From Gammaproteobacteria bacterium RIFCSPHIGHO2_12_FULL_35_23 (GTDB lineage Bacteria > Pseudomonadota > Gammaproteobacteria > UBA12402): a stretch of 64,000 nucleotides of DNA. Where the stretch lies: NCBI GenBank assembly GCA_001801465.1, contig MGXT01000003.1, positions 30,779-94,778 on the forward strand, in the 5' to 3' direction. Shown piece by piece: positions 8,303 through 16,864 of this stretch (the first letter of the stretch is position 1; each line of letters opens with the position of its first letter). The notes beneath the pieces are model-generated. The model saw only the letters and a list, made by a program, of their open reading frames with translations, was not told where the DNA came from and searched no databases. The position numbers were made by a program, and so were the translations under genes.

Positions 8303-8821
8303 ATGCCCCGTAAGCTAATAAAACGCTATTTGCCAGATAATAATAAAATTACTGAAAATAAGTGGTTGAAATTATTAGGACCCGTGTTATTTAATCCTTT
8401 ATTATGGCATTTACATCGTCGTAATGTTGCTAAAGCGGTAGCGGTTGGTTTATTTTGCGCTTTTTTACCCCTACCCTTGCAAATGCTTTTAGCTGCAGTC
8501 GCTGCTATCGTTTTTAGGGCTAATTTACCTATTGCAATCAGTTTGGTATGGATATCAAACCCTTTTACTATGGCCTTTTTTTTAATTATAACCTATAAAG
8601 TAGGAGTATTAATTCTAGGAACACCTATTCGAACTAGCCAGTTTTCAGTATCTGTTGACTGGCTGATTCATGAGGCCTCAATCATTTGGAAGCCATTTCT
8701 GCTTGGTACGGTAGTTTGTGGCGGGGTTTCAGCATTTATCGGTTATATTGCAACCAATATTTTTTGGCGACAATGGGTTAGGCGGCAATGGCAAAAACGT
8801 AAATTAAGATCCTATAGATAG
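8303..8821 (+). CDS. DUF2062 family membrane protein
   Basis: A 172-residue inner-membrane protein of the DUF2062 family, recognised by WHLHRRNVAKAVAVGLFCAF followed by LPLPLQM and WISNPFT. It has about three hydrophobic segments (residues 46-95, 100-118 and 135-155) and a very basic C terminus. Function is unknown across the family. It lies on the opposite strand between ybaB and dnaX, which are normally neighbours, so this gene and the following giant gene look inserted or rearranged here. Confidence 0.85.
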   Translation: MPRKLIKRYLPDNNKITENKWLKLLGPVLFNPLLWHLHRRNVAKAVAVGLFCAFLPLPLQMLLAAVAAIVFRANLPIAISLVWISNPFTMAFFLIITYKVGVLILGTPIRTSQFSVSVDWLIHEASIIWKPFLLGTVVCGGVSAFIGYIATNIFWRQWVRRQWQKRKLRSYR

Positions 8822-8888
8822 TGTTTATATTCTTTTCAAGACAATTTAGCAGTATAATTATTTTATTACTCTCTAAAATAAACAAATT

Positions 8889-11800
8889 ATGTATCATGTT
8901 TATTCAGTTTCTCCAGGTATTTATTTATATCAACAAGGTCAACAAACTATTTTGTTTGCCAACACCCAAGAGGGTGTTTTAAGGCATTGGCTGGACCGAT
9001 TAGCTGGTCCTGAGTTAATTATCAAGCCAATAGGCTCAAAAAGTTATCTTGAACAAGCAGGTATTCTTGTCGCTGAGATCCATTCCTCACGCGAACAAGC
9101 ATTAGCTGCTGCTGAGCCAGGAGATCAAGAAGAAGCAGTTATAGAGCAAGCAATGCAAGAGGAAACAGCTGCTGCTGCCGGCATTTATTTAGATACTCGA
9201 GAACAGCTAACTAGCGAACAAAGTTTACAGCTAGCACCTGAGGATTGCTATTTAAGTGTCCCGAGCCACTTACTTTTCGAAAAAAGAGGGATTGATACAG
9301 TTTTTTATCACTATGATCCCAAAACCCACCAAGTTTATTATAACATTTCTGATCCCACTTATATCGATAGGGGAAGTTTTAGTAGAGATATTAATCGACT
9401 GAGCGCAGTAAAAATTCGTGGTAAATATTTTAGTCATAGATTACAAGTGCATTATCAAGCAATAATCAAAAGTTTCTTTGAAAAATGGCGCTTAGCGCGG
9501 ACTACTTTAAAATTTACTGAAGATAAAAATTTATTTGAATCTTTGTGGTTAGATAATCCAGGTATTTTAAGTTACAGGCAAAATATTTTTTATTTTAACA
9601 AAGAAAATATGGTCTTAGCTATTAAAGACGATTTAATGAAGCTAGAAGAAGGTGGTGAATTAGATTTAGTTGCTATTTCACAGTGTGCAGAAGATCGTAA
9701 TCGATTTATTAATATAATTATAGGAGATAATATTAGAGTTATAGGTCTTGAAGAGGATTCTCTTTTTAATTCTCTTTTTGTTGGTTATTTGTGGAATAAA
9801 CTAAAGCGAGAGCCTGGTAGACTTAATTATGGCCATTATATTGCGGTTACTCGCTTTGATGCAACGCTAGGACACGTAATACAGGTTTTTGTTAGTAACC
9901 CTTTGGTTTATATGTTAGTGACTGCCAATCATGATTGGACTTATGAAGAGTATTTTAGTTTAGCTGATAAAGAGGTTTGGCAACAAGCTCTTCGTGCTTA
10001 TCACCAGGCTGCAAGCCAAGAAGAAAGAGAGGATAGTTATCGACTCTTTTTCCAAGCGCTTGCCGAAGAAGAGTTGCCCGCTGAAGAAATAGAAAAGTTA
10101 GATCGTTATCATCACAAATGGCGAGCATTATTAGAAGCCTTTACAATTACCTTAAAAGCGGAAGACCCAAAATTAATCTATAGCAAGTTGCAAGCGCTAG
10201 GAATAGTATTGCCTGTTTCAAAACAACAGCTTGAAGAATGGGGTGAGTTTATAATTAGTAGGCTTTTTGGAAAAAAAGTCCCTGATCGATTAGAATCTAA
10301 ATATTGGTTGGAGTGCTCTCGGGTTATAGCTGATCAGCCTCTCGAAGAAGAGTTAACCTATGAGGAGCTTTATCAGGAATTAAAGCAAAGCATTCCCGAG
10401 CTATTGGCAGATTTTTTAGCAACGGAAACTATTGTTCAATATAGTACCTATCTATTGTTAAGAGACAAGCTATTGTCTTTATTAGCAATAGCTGAAATGT
10501 TAGCGGATCAAATTGAAATTGACGCAATGAATGCTAATTTAGCACGGGTAATCTTGAAAGCCAAAACATGGTGTCGGCAAATTATTCAAACAGAAGCTGA
10601 GGTGGAGTTACTTGAGTTAGAGGAGGTGTTATCGGATATAAAAGCTTTAGCGAAAAAGCAGGGCTCAGAAATATTTTTAGAATTAAAAGAAGATATAATT
10701 CTTTTTCGTAGAAAACTAATTAAAGCAATTATTAAGGAAAGTTGTAAAGTTTATGCCCACTGTGAAGATGAAATACGAATAGAAAACCTTTTTAATGCTT
10801 ACGCTGGATTGCTAGAAAATTCAATATGGCAAACTTATCAACAAGCGTTAATTAGACTATTTATTAATAAAGATTCTTTGCCAGAGGAGCTACCTGTTTT
10901 ACAAATAAAAACTTATCAAGATTTATTGCAATGGCCAATACCATTACTATTAAAAGAGGCTTATATAAAAGCCTTATTGAAAGATATAAGAATTTATCAA
11001 ACTTATTGGCCTCATTGGCAAAGTTTTTTAGAAGAAAAGTTTAGGACTAAACATAAAAAAGCCGAAAGACGTGCATTATTGATAGAAACAAAATTAACAA
11101 TGGCTAAACTTGATTTACCAGACTCTATTAGAGAAATCTTTGTTGAAGCTATTAATAATGAAATAGTTCAATTTAATAACAAAGTTGAGGTAAGTTATAG
11201 AATTTTACTTGATTTGCCTAGCTACTTAACTTCAATAAGACATGAAAACCTGCTTATCCAAGAATATTTACATTGTGCTAAAGCAACTAATACTATTCTC
11301 ACGCTGATTAAAATTGAGCAAGAGGAGGATTTGTTTTTTCAAGCAGAGGATGATAAACAAGCAGCGTATAGGCACATTTTAGTTAATTGTTTTGAAGACA
11401 TAAGTAGCCTACAAACTATTGAAATTAAACGTATAGAAGCGTTAGCTGATTTATTGTCAGGTTTCTTACCAGAAGCCAATGAATTAACGAGTACCTTACG
11501 TTGGGAGATGTTTAATTTTTTGCTTAATCATCCAGAGACACTCAGTTTGTGGCTAGCTTGTACCAAAGAAGAAGATGCCTCTATACAATTATTACAGACT
11601 ATACAACACTGTATTGAGCTCATTGAAACTTTTCAGCATCAAGAAAGAGATTGGTTTGCTGATCGATCAAGGATAGAGATTGTTTTTAATAACCTATTTG
11701 AAACGATTCCCATAAAGCAAGTAGCATTTAATCATTGGCTTGAATATGTTTTGCAAGAAACTAATCAACAAGAAGCGTTTATAGTTATTGCCTTAGTGGG

Positions 11801-13235
11801 ATTGCACATATTATTACAGCCAACGGAATTACTGCAAGAAGAATTATTACCTTTGCCGGGTCAGAGAGTGAATCTACAGCTAATTAGTCAGTCCTATAGA
11901 AATATTAAGCAGCAGTTTTTCTGGTTTAGAAAAGAAATTAACGATGAAGATTGCACTGCGATTTTATTGCGATACTGGGCAGTTAAAAATATTACTAGCT
12001 TTGGTGATAGATTGCTTCGTGATGCCAATGAGTTGGCTAGATATCCTTATTGGCCAGATCCTGATACTACCAAGGTGTTATATATTATCGATGCTTTGCA
12101 TAATCCTCATTATTTGTTAAAGGCCTTAATTAATGAGCCGTCTAGTTTATCATTACTACGATATCTTGCAGCTTTTGTTGTTCTCTGTGATAGGCTTCAT
12201 AATAATTTGAGTGATCTATTACTAACTGTTACTGATAAGATACAGTTGCGTTATGCCTATGCAAGATTATTGACTTTATATGGATTTAAACTTACAGCTG
12301 AAGAGGATCAAGCGGTCAATTATTTTATTATTACTTTGCGACATTTAATAAGCTTTACGGTAACTCATGTTCCTACCTCTTCCAGTCGCGATCGAGAGGA
12401 AGGTGTACCAGGAGCGGGAACAGGGCTTGCATTTTCTGTGGGTCAGGTAGAGTCTACTCATCTTACAGACGAAGAGAGCCATACTGCTAGTGTAGATCAT
12501 ACGTCTGTCCACTTCACGGGTAGGGCTACTTCAAAAGATAGTGGCGTTGAAGCAGATAATAAAATACTTCAAGGATTTAGTGAAACTAGGAGAAATTGGT
12601 TTGAGCGTTGGATTGCGCTAATGACTGCAAACGATTCTTTAGCTGTACAACAGCAACTAAGGCATTTGTGTAACGAAGCTAATTTATTTAATAAAGAAGT
12701 GGCAGAGTATGGTTTTCCTGAATTAAAAATTACTAATGAGCTGTTACACGAAGAGGCGGGGAAAGTAGGTATTAGCTACTCTCTTAATCCTTTAGGGAAT
12801 CAAACCTCAGTAATTTGGCGTGCTAAAAATTATGCAGAAAGGATTCAATCTATTTTAGGAGTTGAAAAAGAATATCCACTTACTCCACTTTTGGAGACCT
12901 TAAGCTTACAATTAGAACGTTTAGCAAAATCAGGAGGAAGTGGTTATGAAAAAGCAGAAAGAATTATTAGAGAATTAAGCACTTTAATAAAATCTAATTT
13001 TTCTAGGCAAGTTATAGCAAGGCAGGTTACTCCAATGCTGCCAACTTTAGAAAATAAATTAAACTGTATAGTAGAGAGTTTAAAAAACACTAACAGTCCG
13101 TTGTATCAAGCTATAAATCAGAAAAGAAGGTGGGGCTTGGTTTGTGAATATTTCTTAACAGAGCCTCATAAAACTAGAACTATTATTGAAATTGAAAAAC
13201 AATTAAATCTGCTTACTGTAGGCGGCCCACATTAA
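8889..13235 (+). CDS. Very large hypothetical protein (1448 residues)
   Basis: One uninterrupted 1448-codon gene whose product I do not recognise. It starts MYHVYSVSPGIYLYQQ, has no signal peptide and no transmembrane segment, and is rich in Glu, Leu, Ile and Gln. Residues 75-105 are Ala/Glu-rich. Residues 160-360 look like a folded domain and include NYGHYIAVTRF. Residues 400-1150 look almost entirely alpha-helical. A disordered Ser/Thr/Gly/Asp segment spans about 1160-1220, before another helical block. The composition matches neighbouring genes, so recent foreign origin is not evident. Size, helical repeats and orphan status recall secreted effectors of intracellular bacteria, but no secretion signal can be shown. 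It sits between ybaB and dnaX on the opposite strand. Confidence 0.7.
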   Translation: MYHVYSVSPGIYLYQQGQQTILFANTQEGVLRHWLDRLAGPELIIKPIGSKSYLEQAGILVAEIHSSREQALAAAEPGDQEEAVIEQAMQEETAAAAGIYLDTREQLTSEQSLQLAPEDCYLSVPSHLLFEKRGIDTVFYHYDPKTHQVYYNISDPTYIDRGSFSRDINRLSAVKIRGKYFSHRLQVHYQAIIKSFFEKWRLARTTLKFTEDKNLFESLWLDNPGILSYRQNIFYFNKENMVLAIKDDLMKLEEGGELDLVAISQCAEDRNRFINIIIGDNIRVIGLEEDSLFNSLFVGYLWNKLKREPGRLNYGHYIAVTRFDATLGHVIQVFVSNPLVYMLVTANHDWTYEEYFSLADKEVWQQALRAYHQAASQEEREDSYRLFFQALAEEELPAEEIEKLDRYHHKWRALLEAFTITLKAEDPKLIYSKLQALGIVLPVSKQQLEEWGEFIISRLFGKKVPDRLESKYWLECSRVIADQPLEEELTYEELYQELKQSIPELLADFLATETIVQYSTYLLLRDKLLSLLAIAEMLADQIEIDAMNANLARVILKAKTWCRQIIQTEAEVELLELEEVLSDIKALAKKQGSEIFLELKEDIILFRRKLIKAIIKESCKVYAHCEDEIRIENLFNAYAGLLENSIWQTYQQALIRLFINKDSLPEELPVLQIKTYQDLLQWPIPLLLKEAYIKALLKDIRIYQTYWPHWQSFLEEKFRTKHKKAERRALLIETKLTMAKLDLPDSIREIFVEAINNEIVQFNNKVEVSYRILLDLPSYLTSIRHENLLIQEYLHCAKATNTILTLIKIEQEEDLFFQAEDDKQAAYRHILVNCFEDISSLQTIEIKRIEALADLLSGFLPEANELTSTLRWEMFNFLLNHPETLSLWLACTKEEDASIQLLQTIQHCIELIETFQHQERDWFADRSRIEIVFNNLFETIPIKQVAFNHWLEYVLQETNQQEAFIVIALVGLHILLQPTELLQEELLPLPGQRVNLQLISQSYRNIKQQFFWFRKEINDEDCTAILLRYWAVKNITSFGDRLLRDANELARYPYWPDPDTTKVLYIIDALHNPHYLLKALINEPSSLSLLRYLAAFVVLCDRLHNNLSDLLLTVTDKIQLRYAYARLLTLYGFKLTAEEDQAVNYFIITLRHLISFTVTHVPTSSSRDREEGVPGAGTGLAFSVGQVESTHLTDEESHTASVDHTSVHFTGRATSKDSGVEADNKILQGFSETRRNWFERWIALMTANDSLAVQQQLRHLCNEANLFNKEVAEYGFPELKITNELLHEEAGKVGISYSLNPLGNQTSVIWRAKNYAERIQSILGVEKEYPLTPLLETLSLQLERLAKSGGSGYEKAERIIRELSTLIKSNFSRQVIARQVTPMLPTLENKLNCIVESLKNTNSPLYQAINQKRRWGLVCEYFLTEPHKTRTIIEIEKQLNLLTVGGPH

Positions 13236-13254
13236 ATGCTACTGTGTTGAATTA

Positions 13255-14871
13255 TTATGAGTTGGGTTTAACTGCCTCGATATTTAAGGCAGTATCAAAA
13301 GTATTGATAATTTCTTTCAGTAAAGGATCTTGGGCGATTGCTTCAAAAGCCGCTTGTTGTTTTTGCTGTTGACTATTTTGAAGTTTTTGCATCGGTGAGT
13401 TATTTTCATGCTGACCAATTAGAATAGTCAATTTTATTGGAGCCTGTAACCAAGCATTTAATGCTTCTTTTAATCGTTCTTTAGCTTTATCATTTAACAA
13501 AGAACTATTTTGTGAAGCTAAGATCAAAGTCAGTTGATTGTTTTGCCAGCTCTTTAAACTACAGTTGGTTGCTAAGAGCTTTACTAGTCCGTTGATGTTC
13601 AATTGTTCAGTGATTAAATCCCAGTTTTCAGTTGTAATTGCTAGTGGAGCAATACTCTTGGCTGCAGGAGAAATTGCAGCTGAGGATGATGTTGAACTGG
13701 GTTGAGCTGATATTTGTGGTTGTATTGATGCAGTGGGTTTACCTGCTGTCGAGCTTGCAGGGGATTGTTTGTTAGTAGTGTAAGCTTTGACTGGATGAAA
13801 AGCTAACATTCGCAACAATGTCATTTCAAATCCTATTTTAGGATCCGGTGCTAATTCTAAATCTTTTTTACCTATTAGGGCTATTTGATAATAAAGTTGC
13901 GTGTCTTCTTTACTTAATTGAGCAGCAAATTTTAAAATATTGTCAGCATTGATTTGATAACGGTTAATAGCTTCAGGGACTACTTGAGCAATAGCTATAT
14001 AATGTAATAGGCTTGTTAATTCTTCTAATGCCAAAGCATAATCGACAGTTTTTTCTGCAAGTAAAGCAGCTTCTGCTAATAATTGTTTACCGTCTTTAGC
14101 AATTAAAGCATTTAATAAGGGGGTAATAGCATCTTGTTCAAGGGTGCCAAGCATTTCACCAGTTCCTTGAGTAGTTACTTTACCCTGGCAGTAAGCGATA
14201 GTCTGTTCTAATAAGCTTAAAGCATCGCGTATACTACCTTTAGCAGATTTGGCAATTAATAAAGTGGCTTGTTCTTCAAAACTAATTTGTTCAGCTGTTA
14301 AAATATGTTGCAAGTGTTTAGAAATTTGTTCAGTTGATAAACTTTTCAAATGAAATTGTAAACAGCGAGAAAGAACGGTAATCGGTAGTTTCTGTGGATC
14401 AGTGGTTGCTAATAAAAACTTTACATGAGCAGGGGGTTCTTCCAATGTTTTTAATAAGGCATTAAAGCTATGACCGGAAAGCATATGAACTTCATCAATT
14501 AAATAAATTTTAAAACGGCCACGAGTAGGCGCATATTGGACGTTATCGAGTAATTCTCGAGTATCTTCAACTTTAGTTCGCGAGGCAGCATCGACTTCAA
14601 TTAAATCAATAAACCTACCTTGCTCAATTTCTTTACAAGTTGTACACTGGCCACAAGGATTGCTGCTTATCCCTTGTTCGCAATTAAGGGCTTTGGCTAA
14701 AATACGAGCAATAGAAGTTTTCCCAACTCCACGGGTACCGGTAAATAGATAGGCATGATGTAAGCGATTTTGGTCTAAAGCATTTTTGAGAGCCTGTAAA
14801 ACATGCTGTTGGCCTAAGGTGCTTGTAAAAGTCTGTGGGCGCCATTTACGTGCTAGAACTTGATAATTCAT
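13255..14871 (-). CDS. dnaX: DNA polymerase III subunits gamma and tau
   Basis: A 538-residue clamp-loader ATPase of the replicative polymerase. The N terminus YQVLARKWRPQTF is the DnaX signature. The Walker A loop GTRGVGKTS is near residues 45-53, and zinc-binding cysteines lie in NCEQGISSNPCGQCTTC. Walker B is IYLIDEVHML near residue 122 and the SRC motif follows TVLSRCLQFHL. After the ATPase domains comes a Ser/Pro/Ala-rich linker (residues 370-410) and a tau-like C-terminal domain. The protein is shorter than E. coli tau (643). Neighbour ybaB is 5 kb away instead of adjacent. Confidence 0.95.
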   Translation of the reverse strand: MNYQVLARKWRPQTFTSTLGQQHVLQALKNALDQNRLHHAYLFTGTRGVGKTSIARILAKALNCEQGISSNPCGQCTTCKEIEQGRFIDLIEVDAASRTKVEDTRELLDNVQYAPTRGRFKIYLIDEVHMLSGHSFNALLKTLEEPPAHVKFLLATTDPQKLPITVLSRCLQFHLKSLSTEQISKHLQHILTAEQISFEEQATLLIAKSAKGSIRDALSLLEQTIAYCQGKVTTQGTGEMLGTLEQDAITPLLNALIAKDGKQLLAEAALLAEKTVDYALALEELTSLLHYIAIAQVVPEAINRYQINADNILKFAAQLSKEDTQLYYQIALIGKKDLELAPDPKIGFEMTLLRMLAFHPVKAYTTNKQSPASSTAGKPTASIQPQISAQPSSTSSSAAISPAAKSIAPLAITTENWDLITEQLNINGLVKLLATNCSLKSWQNNQLTLILASQNSSLLNDKAKERLKEALNAWLQAPIKLTILIGQHENNSPMQKLQNSQQQKQQAAFEAIAQDPLLKEIINTFDTALNIEAVKPNS

Positions 14872-14963
14872 TTAATTTCTCGATGACTTAATTAAGTAAA
14901 CATTATAAAGAGAATGAAAGAAGGTGTCATTAGCCTAGTCAAAATAGGCAATAGTTTTTTAAG

Positions 14964-14990
14964 TTGAAAATTAGAGCAATCTGTTATACT
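14964..14990 (+). promoter_or_regulatory. Likely sigma-70 promoter of the 4.5S RNA gene
   Basis: TTGAAA at 14964-14969 and TATACT at 14985-14990 match the -35 and -10 consensus, with a short 15-base spacer. They lie about 40 bases before the RNA. Nothing else nearby would need this promoter. Confidence 0.5.
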
Positions 14991-15026
14991 CTTCCTTTCC
15001 TATTTAAATAGTTTAAATAGTCATAT

Positions 15027-15137
15027 GGTGGCTGATTGGTCCCCGCGCAGTACTAGATTGCAAACCCCGTCAGATCCGGAAGGAAGCAGCGGTAGTAATT
15101 GAGGTAGGTGCGTTGGTCAGGCTGATTGGCTACCACC
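15027..15137 (+). ncRNA. ffs: 4.5S signal recognition particle RNA
   Basis: The universally conserved apical hairpin of SRP RNA is present as CAGATCCGGAAGGAAGCAGC at 15071-15090, with the GGAA tetraloop and the asymmetric loop that bind Ffh. The ends GGTGG (15027-15031) and CCACC (15133-15137) pair to close the long hairpin, giving about 111 nucleotides, close to E. coli 4.5S RNA. It acts with Ffh in co-translational membrane targeting. It lies between dnaX and the lasso-type locus. Small RNA genes of this kind often sit beside variable regions. Confidence 0.95.
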
Positions 15138-15209
15138 TAATAAGAATAAATTGATTAATTTTAAAGTTTATCTATGATAATTTACAGCTAGCTAGTTTTT
15201 GGACTCTTT

Positions 15210-15512
15210 ATGACGGATATCTGTTCATTCAATTTAACTAAGCAGTCTATGTTAACTCGTAATCAATCCATCTTTGCTTCTGCTATTGACGATGAATTAG
15301 TAATGATGGATGGTGATCAGGGCCTGTATTTTGGCTTGAATTCTGTTGCTAGAAAAATTTGGGAGATCTTAGAAAAGCCGACAAGCTATGCTGAGTTGTT
15401 ATCACTATTAACTTCGTTTTATGAAGTAAAGTTTGAGCAATGTCAAAAAGAGTTAGAGCCTTTTTTGTTGAAAATGATTAAACATAAATTAATTCTAGTC
15501 TTCCATGAGTAG
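15210..15512 (+). CDS. PqqD-family leader-peptide-binding protein (lasso peptide B1-like)
   Basis: A 100-residue PqqD-like RiPP recognition element. The segment MMDGDQGLYFGLNSVARKIWEILEKPTSYAEL is the PqqD core (residues 32-63; only its D..GLYFGLN..A..IWE pattern is diagnostic). In lasso-peptide pathways this protein (B1) binds the precursor leader and presents it to the B2 protease. It overlaps the B2 gene by 8 bases, indicating translational coupling. The start ATG follows GGACTC. It is the first gene after 4.5S RNA. Confidence 0.85.
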   Translation: MTDICSFNLTKQSMLTRNQSIFASAIDDELVMMDGDQGLYFGLNSVARKIWEILEKPTSYAELLSLLTSFYEVKFEQCQKELEPFLLKMIKHKLILVFHE

Positions 15513-15951
15513 TCAAATTTTTAGTCGCTTTTATTCTAAACGAGCATTATTAAGTTATGCGCTTGAAAGTTTATTAATTTTGACGCTATGTAAAATTATT
15601 GTGATTTGCATACCTTTCAAATATTGGTCAGCAAAATGTGGGAAATTTCAGTGTGAAACATTAAGAGATAATGTACTAGCTTATCAGCAAACAATTGTCA
15701 ATATCCAGCGTTCAGTAAAATGGGGAGCCAGACATGTTCCTTGGTCTAGCAAATGCCTAGATCGAGCGCTCACAGTGCAGTGGATGCTGGCAAGAAGAAA
15801 GTTATCTTCTACAATTTATTTTGGAATGACGAAAAATAATACTAAAGAATGGCTAGCTCATGCTTGGGTGCGCTGTGGTGATCAATGGATGATTGGTTAT
15901 CAGCCTAAAGCTAATTATACCATAGTAGGAACCTACGCATTAATTTTTTGA
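15505..15951 (+). CDS. Lasso peptide B2-type transglutaminase-like leader protease
   Basis: A 148-residue protein of the Transglut_core3 / lasso B2 family. The catalytic Cys lies in SSKCLDRALT (Cys about residue 82) and the His in LAHAWVRC (about 119), followed by a polar residue supplying the third member near DQW. One N-terminal hydrophobic stretch is present at residues 13-32. Family members cleave the leader from lasso precursors. The gene overlaps the upstream B1 gene and runs tail-to-tail into the kinase gene with a 19-base overlap. The substrate peptide gene was not found in this window. Confidence 0.85.
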   Translation: MSSQIFSRFYSKRALLSYALESLLILTLCKIIVICIPFKYWSAKCGKFQCETLRDNVLAYQQTIVNIQRSVKWGARHVPWSSKCLDRALTVQWMLARRKLSSTIYFGMTKNNTKEWLAHAWVRCGDQWMIGYQPKANYTIVGTYALIF

Positions 15952-16793
15952 TTTAGTTGAATGCGAGGAGAGCACTGAAAAGTAATTTTATCTGCGAGCC
16001 GCATGAGTTGTTTAAGATAATGGGCGGTGAGTTGCATTTTTTCAAGAAACTGATAGCGATAGCTATGTTCTTTTAAGTAGCCTAGCTTTTTTAAACCTTG
16101 TATCACTTTAATTTCTTGATAAGAAGGATGAATTTCAACTATTTCTGTGAGTGGTAACGGTGTTTGCCAAAATTTTTCAACAATAGGTAGGCTAAATTTT
16201 TCCTGTTGAGGTCGAACATGATTTAAATGCCTAGTAGAAATACCGAGTAAATCAGCGCTTGCTTGCCATAATTTAATTTGTGGGTAGCTAGGAATAACAA
16301 TCGGTTGGCCCAAATCATTAAAAGTTACTGCGCAAACATCATCGGCTAAAATTTTAGCGCCTTGTTGATGATACCAAGCAGCGGTCGTAGACTTTCCTGC
16401 ACCTTGGTTGCCAACAATAATTTTACAAGTAGTCTCATCAGTGGTGATGGCGTTACCATGTAAAACGATATAACCACGCTGTTGTAAAAGACAGCCAAAA
16501 CATGAGCCTAGAATAAATAAACGTAATTCTTCATCACTCACATGATTTTCTCGCTGATAAAAAATCCTGTTACCGTCTTTAATTGAAAATCGGCCGATCT
16601 TTTTAATTTCAAAACTCAATTCATTAGTAAAATTAGTGATAAGTCCATTGGCATTAATCTCGATAGGAGAGAAAGAGTTTTTAATGATTACTGCAGAATT
16701 TTCACTAGCGTTGTTGGGTAAAAATTCAGGAATTTTTAAGTCTGATTCAATTGAAAGTCCAAATGCTTTGCTGTAATACATCATAATGCACAA
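15933..16793 (-). CDS. HPr-kinase-like protein, putative lasso peptide tailoring kinase
   Basis: A 286-residue protein with a P-loop IIVGNQGAGKSTTAAW near residues 123-138 and LADDVCAV near 148-155, the Walker A and following acidic motif of HPr serine kinase-like proteins. This short form without the long HPrK N-terminal domain is found in lasso-peptide clusters, where relatives such as the paeninodin kinase phosphorylate the C-terminal Ser of the precursor. It lies with the cyclase gene on the minus strand. An alternative start is the ATG at codon 4 or 5. Its role here depends on the cluster being functional. Confidence 0.8.
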   Translation of the reverse strand: MCIMMYYSKAFGLSIESDLKIPEFLPNNASENSAVIIKNSFSPIEINANGLITNFTNELSFEIKKIGRFSIKDGNRIFYQRENHVSDEELRLFILGSCFGCLLQQRGYIVLHGNAITTDETTCKIIVGNQGAGKSTTAAWYHQQGAKILADDVCAVTFNDLGQPIVIPSYPQIKLWQASADLLGISTRHLNHVRPQQEKFSLPIVEKFWQTPLPLTEIVEIHPSYQEIKVIQGLKKLGYLKEHSYRYQFLEKMQLTAHYLKQLMRLADKITFQCSPRIQLNQKINA

Positions 16794-16864
16794 GGAAGTA
16801 TTTTAAGATAATTGATAATACTTAGCAGCATAGAGGAGCTTGTTAAAAATGTCAAATAGGCAGG

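Noticed and set aside
13863..13870. Run of six A before G in dnaX (minus strand) as programmed -1 frameshift site
   Set aside because: A stop would follow nine codons after a -1 shift, but the run reads AAA AAA G in the zero frame, which is not the A-AAA-AAG phase needed for tandem slippage, and no flanking stem or upstream Shine-Dalgarno-like helper was recognised.
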